Assembly (NCBI GenBank): GCA_009746045.1
Contig: RPFO01000026.1
Location: 5,105,205 to 5,169,204, forward strand
From: Mesostigma viride
Lineage: Eukaryota; Streptophyta; Mesostigmatophyceae; Mesostigmatales; Mesostigmataceae
Direction of reading: 5' to 3'
Length of the DNA stretch: 64,000 bases
Below the pieces are notes generated by a model. That model searched no databases. It worked only from the letters and a program-made list of their open reading frames with translations, and was not told the DNA's origin. The position numbers and the translations under genes were made by a program. Shown in pieces: positions 34,140-46,284 of the stretch. How positions within the stretch are numbered: position 1 is the stretch's first letter; every line of letters begins with the position of its first letter.

Positions 34140-34393
34140 AGGCGCAACCATGAAATAAATTGTGTCTTAGGCTTGCTTGCATGAGACTAATAATTAATTA
34201 GGCTTGCTTGCATAGCCTGTAGGACTTTGGGATTCATTTCGGTACTTGGAATTCGCATGGGACTAAGGACAAATTCCCAAATAAGTCTCTAAATGAATCC
34301 CAAAGTCCTAGGACGAGATCAACTGTGCAAGCGCAAGCCTAAAACACAATTTATTTCATTGCTGCGCCCGCGGACCAAAGGGCCGGTCCGCAA
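34118..34393. repeat. Imperfect inverted repeat (foldback) at the RT/element A junction
   Basis: The left arm, 34118-34241 (CCCTTTGGTCC, ATGAAATAAATTGTGT, TAGGCTTGC, AGGACTTTGGGATTCATTT), is complementary to the right arm, 34292-34393. The loop is about 50 bp. The left arm is the end of RT part 1, so part of the RT has been copied in inverse next to itself. Confidence 0.75.
34183..34198. mobile_element. 16-bp tail-only insertion with 15-bp target duplication
   Basis: TAGGCTTGCTTGCAT occurs at 34168-34182 and 34199-34213, enclosing GAGACTAATAATTAAT. The complementary right arm of the foldback has a single copy of the site, giving the pre-insertion state. Confidence 0.8.
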
Positions 34394-34439
34394 CAAGTTA
34401 TGTCATTTGTCGCCAAAAGGCTCCCGAGTTTCGCACCTA

Positions 34440-36283
34440 CTTCTGCATGCCCCAACCGGAGTGAGCATTGAGGAGTCTATCGCGCTGCGCACGCCCCTGG
34501 CTTAGCGCTTCGGCAGCAGATTCGCCCTCAAGCCCGGAAGGCAACAGTGACACTTGTCGTGCACTGGTGGTTGCCCAGCCCCCTCACGGACTTGCCTCGC
34601 CCTCTGCATCGCCTGAGCCTAAACGCAGCCGCCCTGAGGATCCGCCCCCTGACGAGCCGGGCTGGAAAGAAATCGACTTTGACGCCAAATCAGCTGCATG
34701 GTGGACACAAGGCCAAGCAGCTCCCATTCAGTTTATGAACGCCGTGTTCTACGGGTCGCGCACCTCGCTTCTTGCCCTGTGCAAGCACTTTTACGTCCAA
34801 GGTCGCATCATTTCGCCTACCCGCGGTGATTACCACCCGGATCTGTCCCGCTACTCCCGCCCCCGCCTTCAGCTCCTCGCCCTCTGCTGCCTCCTCGGGG
34901 GCTCTATCGCCAAGACCTGGCCCCCCCCCTCCACCTCCGAAATTCGCTCCATCATCAACAAGGCCATCGAACAGCACGTGACACCCCTGGCCGCAGATGT
35001 GGCGGCCATGGGCGGCACGCTGGCTGCCGAGCTTCCCCTCCTCTCCTCTGGACACCACCACCGCCACCTCCAAGCTCCTCGCCTCCACCTCCACCACAAC
35101 CGACGCCCTCACCGCCCAGCTAGCTCCTCGCCATCGACAAGCGCCTGCAGGACAATGCCATAGCCATCGAATGCTTGCAGAACACCGCCGGCATCACGGC
35201 CCAGGCGGTGAAGGACATCGCCGCTCGGCCAGCCCCTGCTGGCCCTGCCGGCGATGCTCCTCCCATCCCGACCTGGGCGGACATGCTTAAGCAGCATGCA
35301 CGCCACTAGCTCCACCACCTCCGCCGTCGCCGCCCAGCTTAAGCAGCAGACGCTGGACCTCCGCGAGGAGGCCGAGCTCGCCAAGCGCAGCCTTAACGTC
35401 ATAGTCAAGCACTTCGACCCGCTGCAGGATGAGACCTCCGAGACCCTTGCCCTGGCGTTTGCATGAGAACAAAATCCTTGTCCCCATGGCTATCACTGGT
35501 AAGGCCGGGCAAGCCGCGGGGGGTGACCCGCCTTCCCCGCTCGCGGGGTAAGGCCGGCCCCTCCCCCTTGCTCCTCACCTTTGACACCATGGCGGATAAG
35601 ATGGAGCTCCTCAAGTGTCGCAAGCGGCTTGGGGGGACCGCCTACACGCTGGACGACGACTTGACCTTGACGCAGCAACAACGGCGACGGGAGCTATGGC
35701 CGACCTACCTCCAGCTTCGGCAGACGGCGGGACAGACAGAAGCCGGTCTACTGGAAGGGGGCGGACATCTACGTCGCCCACAAGCCCTGGCAGGCGACCC
35801 CTGCATGCCGCCCCAGCCACCCCAGCCTAGGGAATTAATATATAGCAGTAGTGTAGACTAGAAAGCTTAGTGACGTGGCCATGTATGCCTATGTCATGGG
35901 CCCACACCCGCCCTTACAATAGCCGTAGCAATTTCGAGTCATATGCTTTGCCCATGCAGGGAGTTACTCTCTGCTGATAGGCCATGTGTACCCCAGCTAT
36001 ACTAGCCTAGCCACATACCTTCCACCCCATATGTCATGCAGGCCTTCTAGGCCCTCTCCTCAAGCCGCCTTGTGTGCCTGTGCTTGTTTAGGAGGCATGA
36101 ACCATCATGGCGGTGTAGGTGCACCTTGTGCACCCAGAGCAGGTGATAGTTGTACATCCTACACCTGCAGGTTGTCGCCCTGATTGTATTACAAACCGGC
36201 CCATAGATGCCCCTTTCTCAGGGCTATGTGTTACATATGCTCCCCACGGAGCTATGATTTTAATGATTTAATTAATTAATTAG
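34440..36283 (+). mobile_element. ORF1-like retroelement A, decayed
   Basis: Encodes a broken ORF1-like protein. 34468-35160 reads SPSASPEPKRSRPEDPP, YGSRTSLLALCKHF and EQHVTPLAADVAAMGGTLAA. Later pieces give TAQAVKDIAARPAPAGPAGD, WADMLKQH and, near 35560-35710, LLLTFDTMADKMELLKCRKR then TLDDDLTLTQQQRRRELW. This is the layout of LINE ORF1 proteins (coiled coil, RRM-like fold, C-terminal domain). The 3' UTR carries a GCAGGGAGTTACTCTCTGC hairpin (35957), a stem-loop CTCCCCACGGAG, and a TTAATTAATTAATTAG tail at the end. It interrupts the RT frame. The 5' end is not defined. Confidence 0.7.
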
Positions 36284-37491
36284 CGCGTCGCCACCAAAGG
36301 GGGCAGCGACACGATCGTGCACACAGTGCAGGCCTACCTGGAGATGCATCCGACCCACGTGGCGCTGAAGGTGGACTGCCGTCACCCAAGCTAGCTAGCA
36401 TCTTCGAGGCCGTTGGCGAGGCGTTTCCTGACCTTCTTGTGTGGACCACCGCGGGCGATCGAGCCCCCTCAAATCTCCTCGATCCTCATGGAGGATGGGA
36501 CGTTAATTCGCTGACATCGCCTCCCACACGGGAACGCATGCAGCAAGGCGATCGACCCCCTCGGCCCCGGCCTTTTGCCTGTCCGCCCCGCTGCACGAAG
36601 TCCTCCAAGGTGTCCACGCTGCGCGCACCCGGATGGCGCACTCCTCGCCTACATGGACGATATCCATGCCCTCGGCCCAGCCGACGTGTTCGGGTTGCTG
36701 CCTTGGCAGCGGCCCTCAAAGTGCCCTCAAAGTGGCCATGGCGGCGATCAACCTTCAGCTCACCCTCCGGCCCCAAGTGTGCAGTCTTTTCACCCGGCCC
36801 AAGGGGACTGCTCTCGCTTCCCTGCGCCGCTATCCCAGCCGGCATATTGGCGTGTTGGCGCGTGGTTCCTCGTGCATGGGCATCCCTGTGGGTGATCCTG
36901 ACTACGTCGAAGAGGAGCTCCGGGCCACCGTGGAACAACGCACCCATGCTGCATGAGTCCTCGAGACTTGGGCACGCCTCAAGGACCCCGGCCCAGACCA
37001 AAGGGCTCGATCCTCTGCATGACCTTTTGCGCCCACGTACCCGCGGGCCGGTGGTCGGCCGCTGGCATCGTGGCGCTCCCCGGCCCCCATTTGGCGCGGC
37101 TTGCCGCGCGGAGGGCCACGACGAGCGCATTCATGCATGCAGGCCGCCTTGCACGCGCGCTCCTCCCCGGCCCAGGAGGGCATATGCCGCCCGCCTCAAC
37201 GTACCCGGGTGCCTTCCTTGGCTCCGTTGCTCAGTCCTGGGGGAGACCCGCTGTTTGGTCCCCAGCGCCGTGAGCGCCATCCCCGACTTGGCCGTCCATG
37301 CACCCCATCCCCCTTCTAGTTCGTGCAGGCGCTGTGCAGGATTCTTACCGGCCTCGGGATCCAGCAGGCCTGCAACCACGTCTGCCCCGACCAAGCTAGC
37401 CGTGCACCGTCGGCCCGTCCCCTGCCCCGGGGCATGCCCGGAGTGTCCAATTAATGTCGTCAGTCCCAGCATCTTCCCTGCCTGCGTTCAT
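36284..37491 (+). pseudogene. Decayed reverse transcriptase, part 2 (YMDD palm)
   Basis: Continues the RT after element A. VATKGGSDTIVHTVQAYLEM and VALKVD come first, then IFEAVGEAFPDLLVW, then LLAYMDDIHALGPAD with the catalytic YMDD at 36650-36661. After that come LQLTLRPQVCSLFTRPKG, GIPVGDPDYVEEEL and SAFMHAGRLARALLP. Several frameshifts and stops; not functional. It is interrupted at 37491 by the next nest of insertions. Confidence 0.75.
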
Positions 37492-38088
37492 TAATGAATT
37501 AATTAATTAGGAACATGACTCCGTTGGGAGTACATGTGACACATAGCCCTGATCGAGAAGGGGTGATATATGGCACTCTTGGCTACAATCCTGCAAGGGT
37601 AGGGTGTAAACTACGCCTGCTCTGGGTGCACAAAGTGCACCTGCACCCCACTGTATTCAGGCACCTAGGGGCACCGACAGAGGGGGGAAGATCAGCATGG
37701 CTATACAGAGTTAAGCTAGGGCATGACGTCCCATACCCAGATGTTGCTGGCCGACCTAGTGGTCCCAGCCCAGTTTGAATACCGCGTCCCCTCTCTCTCC
37801 CATCTTTGGACTGCCATGCAGGACAAGCTAGCGGTGGCAGAAGATTGTCAAGGCTCACACGCCACTGACGCCAGCCCCTGTGGGCAAGCCGCCTCCCCCC
37901 ATGCAAGAGGAGGAGCCATTTTGATGAGTAGCGTAGATAGGCTTTTCTAGACTAGATATAGCTTAGAGTTATAGGTTCGTTCGATTACGCGGCTTCCTCC
38001 ACTCCACCCATCCACCCTGGAATATGTGCTACATGATCTCCCAACGGAGGCATGTTATAATTTAATATTAATTTTTTTTAATGGCGTC

Positions 38089-40156
38089 CCATGAGGTAGC
38101 CATGGATGGCTGACGGCGGAGCTCATAACTTTCCCGTTTGAGCACCGAATTCAGCTGTGAATATCACAATCGCTTCGTCTTTCTAAGAGGCACATGCTGA
38201 TATAATTTTCCGAAGCTATCACGCAATATTCCATGTTCCCCTCCCACTGAGGACTTATGCTCATGTGATGCAGTCACGTGTCTATTAATTAATTAATTAC
38301 GCAATATATGACGAGCAAACGCTCCTCGACGCAACGCAGCCTGGCGGCTGCGCTCGGCAATGAAAATACGTCTGCAGCTCCGGCTGCGGCTTCGCCATCA
38401 GGTCCGGCAGGCAGTGGTGACACTAGTCGCGCACTGGTGGTCGCCCCGGACTTTCCTTGCCCTCTGCATCGCCTGACCCAAAGCGCAGTCGCCCAGGCGA
38501 ACCTGGCTGGTCTGAGCGCGATTTTGACGTCGACAGGCTCTTTACCACCTTCGACGTCAACAGGCCTGGCCTTTTCGACATGCCACCCATCAAGATACTG
38601 GAGCTCGTGTTCTGCGGGTCACACGCCTCACTGCTGGCCCTGTGCCAGCAATTCCATATCCAAACCGTTTTCCGCAACGGAGCTGATGGCCGGTTTTCCC
38701 ACCGCGTATCTGACGTCCCTTCTACGACCAACCTGTCCGGCTGGTCTCGCCCCCACCTTCAGCTCGCAGCTCTCTTTACCATCCTTAAGCGCTCTGCCGA
38801 GGACCTCCTGCACCCCGCTCCCATGACCGAATCCACCTTCCTCCTCCACCTCCACGACGCCCTCTCACAGCACGTGACGCCCCTTGCAGCAGATGTGGCA
38901 GCTGTGGGTCGCACGCTGGCCAGCTGCTGAGCTCCCCACCATCCCCACCGCCACCGCCACCCTCCTCGCCTCCACACACACACACACCTTCGCCTCCACC
39001 GACTCCATCACCGCCCCTGGAGCTCCGCGACATCGACCAGCGCCTTAAGGACAATGCCATCGCCATCGAGGTCCTGCAAAACACCGCAGGCCTCACCGCC
39101 CAGGCGGTGAAGGACATTGCCGCCAAGCCAGCCCCTGCTGGCCTGGCCGGCGATGCTCCTCCCATCATGACTAGCTGGGCGGACATGCTTAAGCAACACA
39201 CCACCTCCACCACCTCCGCCGTCGCAGCCCAGCTCCAGCGGCAGACGCTTGACCTCCGCGAGGAGGCCGAGCTCGCCAAGCGCAGCCTCAACGTCATCGT
39301 CAAAAACTTCGACATGGAGGAAGGTGAGAATTTCGAGAAGCTTGCCCGTGCGTTTGAGAGAGAAATCCTTGGTCGCATGGGCCTTACTGGTGAGATCAAG
39401 CTGGTCGACCGCCCACCGCCTTCTCCGCGCGCGGGGTAAGGCAGGGGCGCCCCCGCTCCTTCTCACCTTTAAGAACCCGGCGGACAAGATTTCTTTTCTC
39501 AGACGCCGCAAGCGGCTCGAGGAGACTCACTTCACCCTTGACGACGACTTGACCCTGGCGCAGCAACAACGGCGACGGGAGCTATATGGCCGACCTACCT
39601 CCAGCTCCGGCAGACCAAGGTGGGGCAGCCGGTGTACTGGAAGGGGGCGGCCATCTACGTCGGCCACAAGCCCTGGCATGCGACCCCCGCGGCCCCAGCG
39701 ACTCCAGACGCCCCAGCTTAGGGGAATACAGCACTGAGTCGTAGTGTAGAATAGATAGACCGTGGCCATGTACATGTACGCCTCCTACAGGCACTATACC
39801 AGCTGATTCACGAGCATTATTTAGCCATGTACATATGTGCCTATGATGTGCCACACTCCAGATGATGCCTAGCTTTATTTAGTTATGATGTGCCCATGCA
39901 GAGAGCTGCTCTCTGCTGAGATGCCGTGGACGCTCTAGCTTTTGTATAGCTATGATGATCTTCCCCCCCATGACAGGCTCCCCCTTAGCTGGGCATAGCT
40001 TGATAGATCATGGGGATGCAGGTGCCCTGGTGCACCTAGAGCAAGTGTCGTTTACATTCCCACCCTTGCAGGAAGTAGCTTAGAATGTATTATAGACCAT
40101 ATGCCCCTTCTCTGGGCTATGTGCTACATATACTCCCAACAGAGTTATGTTCCTAA
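38089..40156 (+). mobile_element. ORF1-like retroelement B, decayed, with target-site duplication
   Basis: Flanked by TTAATGGCGTC at 38078-38088 and 40157-40167 (11 bp). The ORF1-like protein is in pieces. 38457-38930 reads SPDPKRSRPGEPGW, FCGSHASLLALCQQFHIQ and SQHVTPLAADVAAVGRTLA. 39008-39439 reads DIDQRLKDNAIAIEVLQNTA, WADMLKQHTTSTTSAVAAQL, LDLREEAELAKRSLNVIVKN and FDMEEGENFEKLARAFERE. 39440-39720 reads PLLLTFKNPADKISFLRRRK then TLDDDLTLAQQQRRREL. At least two frame breaks. The 3' end is GGGCTATGTGCTACATATAC, the CTCCCAACAGAG stem-loop and a short AATTAA tail. Confidence 0.8.
38230..38298 (+). mobile_element. 69-bp truncated retroposon inside element B
   Basis: ACGCAATAT at 38221-38229 and 38299-38307 (9 bp) flank a fragment that ends CAGTCACGTGTCTATTAATT with a TTAA tail. 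It resembles the 3' end of the element C family (CACGTG stem). Confidence 0.65.
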
Positions 40157-40222
40157 TTAATGGCGTCTCAGCAGAGAGTAGCTCTCTGCGTGGGCACAGC
40201 ATAACTAAAGAAATATAGCTAG

Positions 40223-40500
40223 GCCTGCGTTCATGAAAAACAACAAAAGACCTGCGCGGGTGTACTACACTGTGCTGACTGGATGGGTCCGGCACGCAAG
40301 CTTGAACGATCAGGGGCGCCGCTTGGCTTCACTCCGCTTCCCTTGAGGGGAGCGCGGGGTCCGCCTTCCTGCGCGCCCTCCCCATGAACCCTTTGTTTAC
40401 GCTGCCCGCCAGCTCCGGCCCTTTGCACCATCGCCATCCGCCACCCGCTGTTTGCCCCGCAACCTCTCATCACAAGGCAGCGCATACACAATAAGAAGGA
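40223..40500 (+). pseudogene. Decayed reverse transcriptase, part 3
   Basis: Continues RT part 2 across the empty insertion site. A frame reads through AFMKNNKRPARVYYTVLTGW. Further on, SAFLRALPMNPLFTLP resembles the C-terminal region found after RT domains of such elements. It ends without a clear boundary. Confidence 0.5.
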
Positions 40501-40699
40501 GTACAGCACATTAATTAAGGTACCAGCACATCAACTAAGCCCCATTTCGATACGGGCCGGCAAAATAGTGAACACTGCAGTTTGTGGGCCCTCATTACTA
40601 CCATAGCATTAGCATGCTAAACAATTTACACGTGCTGCGTGTGGTTTGCAAGAAATATGTCCACTAATACGGCTAATGCTATTCAATAGTTGTAACCAA

Positions 40700-43600
40700 T
40701 CAGGATGCTGTCCTGAAGACCTGTGGGAACTGCCTCTGTAGGGCATGCACCAACGCCGTCGCTCGTTCCTCTGTCACCGTGAGCCCCGTGTTGTGCCACG
40801 AGTGCAGGTCTGGCGACACCCAGTAGTCCAGCCCCAGCGCGGCCGCCATGTGCGCAAAGTAGTTCCCGTGCATGGGCAAACGTGGCAACTCGACGATGGG
40901 TGTGCCCTCCTGACACACCACCATGTTGGCCAAGCCCGCACCGTGGACACCGATGACGAGCGACGCGTCCTGGAAGAGTCGCAGCTGCTGGCGCACGGAG
41001 CCGGATCCGTCATGGACCATGAGACGGGCCTCGGGCTTGTGGGCGACCCTTGACCGGCCATCTTCCGAGTACCAGCTGACGTCACCGATGGTTTGCGCGC
41101 CCAGGGTTAGCATCAGCGCCTCCACCAACACCGTCTCGTTTTCCACCGACCGGAGACTTTTCTTTTGGGTTGCTACTCTTGGCCCACCGTCGCCCTTTCC
41201 TGCTTCCAGTGTCCCCAACCCTTCCCACTTGCTGCGTGTCAAGTACAGGACGTGGCCGGGGCTCGTCTGGCACGGTCCAGTGCCTGCAGGACCGGAACCA
41301 TCCGATGATGGCTTGCCGGTAGCTCCGTTCCCACCACCGACATCATCATGGAAATCAAGGTGATATGTGTCTTGGCTAGCTGCTGTCTGGTCTGTTGGTG
41401 GAGCGCCGTGGAGAGCACCCTCGTGGCCACTCCCTTTCAACAGATTGCTCTCATCCCTGCTGCTGGCGTCTCCCGCAAAATTTGACTGGCTCCTGAAGTT
41501 TTCTGGTGCACAGGGCGGCAAGCATTTTCCCTGCAAGGGACCCAGCCCTTGCAGCAGCGCAGCACGCAGCAGCCGAAGACCAAACCGACTCGGGTAAAAC
41601 ACCGACAGCGGCTCCAGCGGCCTGGGTGCTTGCTCCAGCATGGCGGGGGGTGGCTGCATCACCACCCAGCGCTGCGTCTTGCCATCTTTGCTGAGTGCCG
41701 GCGCTACCCTGGCCTCGCGCCTCCCCGTTTTGCTAGCATTCGCGGGCCATGTCCAGTCCAGCACCCACAGGTCGTCTGGAAAGACAAAGACGGTGTCGTT
41801 CTTCAAATGCTGCACGTGGAGCAGGACGTGGTCGCGCCAGCTGGCAGTAGTAGAAGAACTCGAGGATGACTTGTCCTGCCCGCGTGGTTCTGATGTCGGT
41901 CCCCTGCCCTCGCCCAGTTCCCCGTCCCTGCTGCCCCCAGTCTCCCCATCCTTAGATGGTAGATCCCCATCTTTCAGTCCAGCATCACGCCCGTGCTGCT
42001 CCACCCCACCATCCTTGCAACCGCTCACCCCATGGACCGCCGCACCCACACAAGCAGCAAGGTCTCCTTCCCAAGCTCTCACATCACCATCCATGCCCCT
42101 TCTAAGACTGATTTGTTGGCCCCCCTCTGCGTGCATCTCCTGCGCTTGCCTTGCTGACTTCCCCCCTGTGGTCCATCCGAGGGCAGGGGAGAGGATGTCC
42201 AGGTATTGGCCAACAAAATTGGGGAACTTGATGCCCACCAAGAGAACGCGGGTTGCAGGGGAAGGTGATCGTATGCCCCGCCCCGCCAGCAGCAGCAACA
42301 GCTCTGGCAGGGTCTCGGCCACCCAGTGGTAGTAGTTCAGGTTTCGGTATTGAAAAGGCGACACCCAGGGACCTGCCAGGGTCACCGCCTGTGCTCCTTT
42401 ATAGGTGGCCATCGCTGCAACATCCTGCATGACCGCACCCCCCCGCTGATTCATGAACAGCAGGCCATCACGTGTGTACGCGCTGCCAAACCACGACTGG
42501 AAGGACAGCACGCGTGCACCCCCAGGGACCCTGACCCTCACCACACGTCGCTCCGGGTACTCAAGCCCGTAGGGGGGCAGCGTGGCATCTGGCAGGGGGT
42601 GAGAGCAGCAGGGGAAAGGGGCGCATGACCTGTCCTCATTACTGCCACCATTCTGGTCGAGCGATGAAGCTGGCATCGTTCCGCAGATGCAGCCAGCACG
42701 CACGTTGGAGCTTGGGGAACCTGTTCCGCTGCTTGTTGCCTGTTCAGAAGACGTCTGGCTACCAGGCCCCGCACCCCCCGAGACCAGCTGCTGCACCCAG
42801 GCGCTCCCATACATGCTCCCAGGGGGGTGGGCGGTCACCACCGTGCACCCTCCTGCCAGGCGTGCCACCTGTCCGGGCCCCACTTCCCCGTTGCGTGCCA
42901 GGTGGCAGTGCGGCGGCAGCAGCGCGGATAGCACGAGGGCGTGCGGGTACTGCCCCTGCTGCTCCCAGTCGGTGACGACACGCGGCTCTACCCTGGCACG
43001 GGGATCGGGGCCGTCCATCGAGAGAGTAGTATTGTCCACCGCCAGCTCATGCGCCCCTGTCAAACCACATGGAAGCCAAGAAGCACAGAAGAGGCCATAT
43101 TCCAAGACTTTTAATTGGGCTGGGCAGGGCAGAAGAGATCATCGACATACCGGCCTGGCAAGAAAATGCATTAATGTTGATGGTTAATGGGTAATTACAG
43201 CTTCCGTGGAGACATAGGCTTTGGCCTCGAGACGCATTGAAAAGGTTCCCAGGTGAGAAGGGTCCTTAGACAGATGTCCTGCCAGCACATATACCTACGT
43301 CCCTATGGGAGGCAAGCCTCCAGGGAGCCGTGTATGGAGCAGGGGGCAACTTTGTGAATGCACAAGTGCCACTCGTACTAGCGTAGTATACATCCACTAC
43401 TGGGCCCAGAGGATTTTTTAGAATAGCAAGAGATTAAGACCAAGAGACTACTGTGCTTTCCAACAATTCTCCTCCAACAAGCGCAATCCCTCAACCCCGC
43501 CACGCAGATCACCAGCCGCCACGGCCGCGTCATGCAGACATTGACAGTCTCGAGAGACTGCCAAAACGACGTGCCAAACTGATCTGGAAGGACAGCTCCA

Positions 43601-45941
43601 AAATATTGGAAGGAATAGCATTTATGACAGGGTAAACTAAGAAATAAGCACACCAAAGCACCGCCGGGAAACAGAATCCCTCCAGGGGACACTCATTTTA
43701 AACGGGAAAGGGAAGAGAAATAATATCGCCCCCAGGCTAGGCGAAAGATAGTTTACCTAAAGACCAATACGGTCCACATGTGTGTGGGGGGGTGATATCA
43801 TGGAGCTTAACCCATCACCATACAGCATACAGCTTGTTCGCCTGTTAGGTTGGACAGAATCGCGATCGGTTGCCAAATTGTGAAACCAACCAAGAAAAGC
43901 CAGACATTTGCACGACAAGCCATCCTCGTACGACAAGCCGTGGTCCATACCTGCCACGCCGGATGACTTTGCGACCACCTGAGAGATGGCCGCATGCATG
44001 TGGGGCCACTGCTGCGCCAGAACTATTTCCGCCACTCTAAACGCATCTGTCGCCTGCTGCCCATGCCCCAGAACAGCCAGCACGTGCCCCAGGCTCGAGT
44101 GAACAGGGAGGCTCCAGGGCGCGAGGGGCAGCGCGGCGCGGATGGCAGACAGCGCCAGGAACGGCTTCCCGGCTGCCATGTACACCGAGGTCAGGGAGAC
44201 GTAGAGCTCGGGACCGTTGGGCTCCGCGGCGATGAGCTGGCGGGGGCACGTGAGATTGTGGTGGGGGGAGCAGGGGTCCGAGTGACGATGTGTTTGGAGT
44301 AAGGAGAGTCAATGAAGAGGTAGCGTTGGGGGTAGCGCGTCTCCATGAGGTTTTAATTGGGGTGGCGTTGGTAATGAGGGGCTCTTAGAATTATGTGGCA
44401 TGTGGCATGTTGTGTTGTGTTGCGGGGGGCCACACGGGGTCGTGTTGCAGGTAGTATGCGTTGTGCGGGTGTGCTGATATTAGTACATGGATTGGGTACA
44501 AAGATTGGGTAGATTGAGAGTACATGGATGGGGTCATGTGCGGTTGTTGTGTTGCTATACAGCACAAGTCACATGCGCGTGTTGGCAAAAGTGAGGGTCA
44601 ATGAAGTTGTGTTGGGGGCAGCACGGGTCATATGGTGGTGTTCGGGCAAGTGAAAGTCGCCTAATGACGTGTTGGAGTAGGGTCAGGGAAGCACAAATGA
44701 CACCGAGCAGACCCCAAGACGCAAAGTAGTGGCAGACCGCAACCAAACAGGGAACCCCATACGAGAAAACTTCATCAAAAATGCTATCAAGCAGTCTACC
44801 ATTAGACACCCAGCGTACCAGTTCGAGACCAGCAAGCGATGCTCGCTGTTGCTATACCCTGGCTGGCCAGTCTCTGACAACACATTCACGCAACCGGCCA
44901 TAATATCAGCTCATACTTTCGAAAATTTCATATCTGCAATGTCTGATCATGATAATAAACATGCTTCTAATCAGCACTATTTACCTGGTGATAGCATGGG
45001 ACCGCCTCATCCAGCATTCCCGCCGCATACAGCATGGCACAGCGGCTGGCGAGCAGGCGACCGCCGATGGCTGTGTGACACGCTTGCGACATCTGGCAGC
45101 GGTCCAGGGCCACCAAGGCCTCGTCATACCGTTCCAGCGTGAGCAGGATCTGTAAGCATTATGCCAGCACACGCAACAGGAGCCGGTGCACGCAAGGCAA
45201 GCAGATACCATCCGCAAACGATGTGTGAAGGGCTCTTGTGGGCAGGGCACCAGAATGGGGCCACCTCCTTTGTTATAACTGCCTTTTTGTGCACAGGGCA
45301 CTGAAAGGTCTAGCTGCTCCACTTGTGGAAGCCAAGGCAGGCTTGCACAGCGAAAGCGACACAGCTAGGGATGTGCAATGGGAGGAACAAAAAGGAACTC
45401 CAGGCAGCAGAGAGCCACTTTAAAGCTATAGGCTGCATGTTCTCTGTACAGCTGACAGTATCAAGCGTGCAATGACATCAATGACTATGCTGACGAGCAA
45501 CGTTTAGTAATCCCGTACTTGATTTGACGCAGATACAAGATGTACGCAGGCATATAACGCACATAGGGCTGCTGGAGTTACTACGCAAAGAAATAAGGAC
45601 AGAATAGGATCGATCGGGGATCCACTCGGATAGGATTGCGGGATTTGTTACACCAAAAATAGGACAGGATAGGATAGGACAGGACCCACGCACATAGGAT
45701 AGCAGGAAGATCATCTGCGGGTGGTCGGCATGCCGCGCCAGCCCCCCCCGCACCACGGCCTCCGCCTCCTCCACCCGGCCAAGCTTGTACAGCAGCCGCG
45801 CCACGTCATGGTAGTGCTCCCCCTCCTGGTCGTGTGTCGCGCCCACAAACACTTGGACCACACCTGCTACTGCTTGGCCTGCAGCGCTGCCGCCTGCCGC
45901 ACCGCTCATCTCATTACTAGGGGCGGACACGGAGGGAATAT

Positions 45942-45986
<45 letters not shown>

Positions 45987-46235
45987 CCGGCACACAGTTG
46001 TTGTTGCTGCCATTAATGGCCATGGGAATGGCCTGCTGGTCCATTCTAGGGAACAGTTGTTCCATCCCGGGGAAAAGGGCCTGGTATTCGGCAAGCGCCT
46101 CTTTGGGGGCCCCCAGCGCTTCCAGCGACCGCCCCAGGCCCAGCAGCGCGGTCGATCTGAGACGTGGAGGCCAGGGAAGGGCGCGTAGGGGAGGCAAGGG
46201 AAGGGCACTCAGGCGGGGTAAGTGAAGGGCCATTG

Positions 46236-46284
<49 letters not shown>

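Larger units (their letters stand above)
37492..40222 (-). mobile_element. Minus-oriented retroelement with nested insertions
   Basis: Bounded by GCCTGCGTTCAT at 37480-37491 and 40223-40234 (12 bp, identical), lying inside the RT gene. Its own 3' end faces left: TTAATTAATTAG tail, then the GGAACATGACTCCGTTGGGA stem-loop. Removing element B (38089-40156) leaves about 650 bp of this element (37492-38088 plus 40168-40222). A second inverted end-like motif, ATGATCTCCCAACGGAGGCA, lies at 38034-38053 within it. RT translation continues across the empty site as SLPAFMKNNKRPARVYY. Confidence 0.75.

Noticed and set aside
37492-40157. TTAA-type DNA transposon (piggyBac-like) with inverted ends
   Set aside because: Target duplications are 11-12 bp of unique sequence, TTAA runs are tails on one side of each unit, and no transposase is present.
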